Shown one piece after another: positions 6,625 to 8,192 of a DNA stretch of 8,192 bases. Each line of letters begins with the position of its first letter. The first letter of the stretch is position 1. This DNA is from Methanobacteriota archaeon (GTDB lineage: Archaea > Thermoplasmatota > Poseidoniia > Poseidoniales > Poseidoniaceae), in assembly GCA_002731395.1 (NCBI GenBank), contig PCBQ01000075.1:1-8192 (forward strand). The letters run 5' to 3'. Under the pieces are notes generated by a model. That model was not told the origin of the DNA. It made no database searches and was given only the letters and a program-made list of their open reading frames with translations. Made by a program: the position numbers and the translations under genes.

Positions 6625-7758
6625 CTAAAGTTCAGGGTTGACGCTGCCGTTGGGTAGCCCATGGGCAGCTAAGTGCGTCTTCATCCATCGTTTCCACAAC
6701 GGTGAGGCCAACGCCGGCCAAAAACAGCCGTAGTAGCCGCTGAGCATATCTGGTGCGCCGTCGTACGGCTGTAGATCCCACCACCCCTCGCTTGCTTTCA
6801 GGTGATGAGCAGGGTGTAAGCTGAGGTTGAACAGAGTCCAGCACGACCAACGCCGTTCAGATTGCCAACTGTGCATCTTGGTCTGCCGTTCCCCTTGTGC
6901 ACGGCGTAAACCGTAGTGCTGCACGTAATTGATGTATTCTAGGAGGAACACTGCCACTGCGGCTTGACCGATGAACGCTAAGCCTGCAGGGACGCTCACG
7001 GACATCAGGGCTCCGACGATCACGCTCTCAATGACGAGGATTTGGACCACGCGATTTCGCCAACCATGCGCGCCGCGTTTGGCATGTACAGCATACGCGT
7101 CGCGGAGTTGACGGGGCACGGTTCTGGCCACAAAGCCCCAGACCGACTCGCCTTGTTCGGCCGATGCAGGGTCGCTCTTTGTCGCGACGTGCTTGTGGTG
7201 GGTGAAATTGTGTTCTTCAGTGAAGTGCCCGTACAGCACGAGGAGCATGTTCATCCTCGCCAACCTGGCGGAGATGGATTTCGGCCGCGTGTGGCCAAGC
7301 TCGTGCGCCACGATGATGCCACTGACGCCTGAGCAAATTCCAGTGGACACGGCCGCTGCTCCAATCCAATAGATGGCTTCACCAAGGAAAGCGAGCCGCA
7401 CCAACGTGAGGATGGCACACACGTGCAACGCCGTGTGCACGTAGAGCAACGAACGGAACGCCTGTCCAGAGGTTGGCCGCCCTAGTGTGCGAGGACGGGA
7501 GCCGAGGACCCGGTCCAAGACCGGACCAACACCCAACATCCACACTGCGCCCATCAGGGCCGCAGGTCCGCCCACGACGTTGCCTGCAATGACCAATCCA
7601 GGATTGATCAGCCCCAGCAGATGCGGGGCAAACGGCGTGGGGCGTTCGCCCATGCGTAAGGATGCGTACAATATGGATTCAAACGTTGTTCTCAGAACGA
7701 GGTCGCTGACCACGATGGCCGAATTCGAGGTTTCTGGCGTGTAATCCTGAGTTCTCAT
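6625..7758 (-). CDS. alkB: AlkB-type alkane 1-monooxygenase (membrane di-iron hydroxylase, FA desaturase superfamily)
   Basis: An integral-membrane non-haem di-iron enzyme; the best-known family members hydroxylate terminal carbons of alkanes using O2 and electrons from rubredoxin. Numbered from ATG 7758 (377 residues, close to the usual 400), the histidine boxes are HELGHTRP (152-159), EHNFTHHKHVAT (182-193), NYVQHYGL (277-284) and LHPAHH (314-319). The blocks DPASAEQGES and MLSGYYG after them match the AlkB layout, which separates it from ordinary desaturases. About six hydrophobic helices are seen, roughly at 45-63, 64-84, 102-125, 129-151, 237-253 and 258-282. There is no C-terminal rubredoxin fusion and no rubredoxin or reductase gene in the window. 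The third box reads LSLHPAHH rather than the canonical LQRHSDHH, so the substrate may differ from n-alkanes. A GTG at 7800 would add 14 residues but overlaps the most likely promoter of the divergent gene. Family call is strong, substrate is not. Confidence 0.88.
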   Translation of the reverse strand: MRTQDYTPETSNSAIVVSDLVLRTTFESILYASLRMGERPTPFAPHLLGLINPGLVIAGNVVGGPAALMGAVWMLGVGPVLDRVLGSRPRTLGRPTSGQAFRSLLYVHTALHVCAILTLVRLAFLGEAIYWIGAAAVSTGICSGVSGIIVAHELGHTRPKSISARLARMNMLLVLYGHFTEEHNFTHHKHVATKSDPASAEQGESVWGFVARTVPRQLRDAYAVHAKRGAHGWRNRVVQILVIESVIVGALMSVSVPAGLAFIGQAAVAVFLLEYINYVQHYGLRRAQGERQTKMHSWQSERRWSCWTLFNLSLHPAHHLKASEGWWDLQPYDGAPDMLSGYYGCFWPALASPLWKRWMKTHLAAHGLPNGSVNPEL

Positions 7759-7805
7759 CACCTTCCATGGAACGGCATCAAGTAGGCGTACGGCATCCAC
7801 CCATC
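7759..7805. promoter_or_regulatory. divergent 47-bp spacer between alkB-like gene and small membrane protein gene
   Basis: With the preferred starts at 7758 and 7806, this spacer must hold both promoters. I see no clear TATA box in it. GGAAGGTG lies directly against the alkB-like ATG, resembling the anti-16S sequence but too close to the start to be a normal ribosome site. The sharing of such a short spacer suggests that the two genes may be expressed together. Confidence 0.3.
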
Positions 7806-8051
7806 ATGGGATTCATCCAGAAGTGGTTTGGTTTCAACGGCTGGAATGAGCTTTCCACCCGAGGCAACATCTTCGCGACAATCGCTTACAGGGTGGTCTT
7901 TGTGGCAGGCCTTGCCGCCGCCATCATGGTCTATTCCTACGCCTTAGACGGCGAAGACCCATCGTTGGGTTACATCACCGTTGTTGGTGTGCTTTGGTTT
8001 CTCGTGTTCCAATTCATCGTGAACCTGGTCTTCGTCAACGGGTCCCGTTAA
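7806..8051 (+). CDS. small two-helix membrane protein of unknown function
   Basis: An 81-residue protein I do not recognise. It begins MGFIQKWFGFNGWNEL, an amphipathic aromatic/basic segment, followed by two hydrophobic helices at about 22-46 (IFATIAYRVVFVAGLAAAIMV) and 53-76 (LGYITVVGVLWFLVFQFIV), joined by a short acidic loop (DGEDPS). No cysteines or metal-binding motifs are seen. ATG 7806 is preferred to the in-frame ATG at 7767 because the extra 13 residues (HQVGVRHPP-like) look non-coding and would shrink the gap to the divergent gene. No ribosome site precedes either start. Its divergent position next to the alkB-like gene is the only functional hint; a membrane partner role is speculation. 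Confidence 0.75.
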   Translation: MGFIQKWFGFNGWNELSTRGNIFATIAYRVVFVAGLAAAIMVYSYALDGEDPSLGYITVVGVLWFLVFQFIVNLVFVNGSR

Positions 8052-8192
8052 CATCGTCTTCCAATTCCGGCTCTACGCCAGCGCTGTGTAACAGCAATCC
8101 AAATCATGAGGAAATGGAAAATTTCGTAGTCAGGAAAAAATAAAAAAAATGGACCAAACGAGGTTGCCTGTGGCGCTCTCTCCTCCATCAAG
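8052..8192. other. right-edge non-coding tail with A-rich tract and possible gene start
   Basis: No complete gene is seen here. An A6-T-A8 tract lies at 8135-8149, the most AT-rich spot in the window. It runs directly into an ATG at 8149 that stays open to the window edge (MDQTRLPVALSPPS), so it could be the start of a + strand gene, but 14 codons are too few to judge. Read on the - strand, the same tract is T8-A-T6, which would suit the end of a gene coming from the right. Either reading needs the flanking sequence. Confidence 0.35.

Noticed and set aside
6531..6662. Upstream extension of the surface-protein frame to an ATG at 6662
   Set aside because: It would overlap the end of the alkB-like gene by 38 bases, adds a basic, non-repeat segment, and puts the obvious signal peptide 50 residues inside the protein.
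6625..7758. Plain fatty-acid desaturase for the membrane di-iron protein
   Set aside because: Spacing and content of the boxes (HELGH, EHNFTHHKHVAT, NYVQHYGL, DPAS...GES) fit AlkB, whereas desaturases lack these flanking blocks.
7767..7805. Longer start for the small membrane protein at 7767
   Set aside because: The extra 13 residues do not look coding, and the start would leave only 8 bases to the divergent alkB-like ATG.

Overview
The window reads like a compact genome fragment from a marine planktonic archaeon, most likely Marine Group II (Poseidoniales, Thermoplasmatota). This is inferred from four things: an archaeal-style serine hydroxymethyltransferase; a large acidic exported protein with many N-glycosylation sequons and a C-terminal Pro/Gly + hydrophobic + basic anchor; mostly absent Shine-Dalgarno sequences; and AT-rich elements about 26-27 nt upstream of two starts, as expected for leaderless archaeal transcripts. 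No rRNA or tRNA is present to settle the taxonomy, and a marine bacterium cannot be strictly excluded.

Layout, left to right: the last 45 codons of an unidentified + strand gene (1-138); a short-chain dehydrogenase/reductase (186-1082, +); a VAT-1-type zinc-independent quinone oxidoreductase/MDR (1087-2103, -), convergent with the SDR across a 4-nt gap; serine hydroxymethyltransferase glyA (2165-3454, +), divergent from the MDR gene; a giant modular secreted protein (3534-6530, -); an AlkB-type integral-membrane alkane monooxygenase/fatty-acid desaturase-family protein (6625-7758, -); a divergent small two-helix membrane protein (7806-8051, +); and a short right-hand tail with an A-rich tract. 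No stretch of 300 bases lacks a gene.

Two loci stand out. The first is the 998-residue surface protein. It is built from 14 alternating small modules (7 copies of a two-module unit) that resemble the CBM5/12 chitin-binding fold, each unit with four regularly placed cysteines. It looks like a polysaccharide- or particle-binding adhesin. One unit was duplicated recently: a 41-bp block is identical at an exact 378-bp spacing. The second is the AlkB homologue. All its histidine boxes are present, but it has no fused or adjacent rubredoxin, so in an archaeon its electron donor and substrate are open questions. It lies upstream of, and on the same strand as, the surface protein.

How the genes work together is inference. 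glyA is housekeeping one-carbon metabolism. The SDR, the MDR and AlkB are all redox enzymes for lipophilic substrates (hydrocarbons, alcohols/aldehydes/ketones, enones/quinones) and could belong to a lipid or hydrocarbon utilisation capacity. However, they are in separate transcription units, so the sequence does not prove a pathway.
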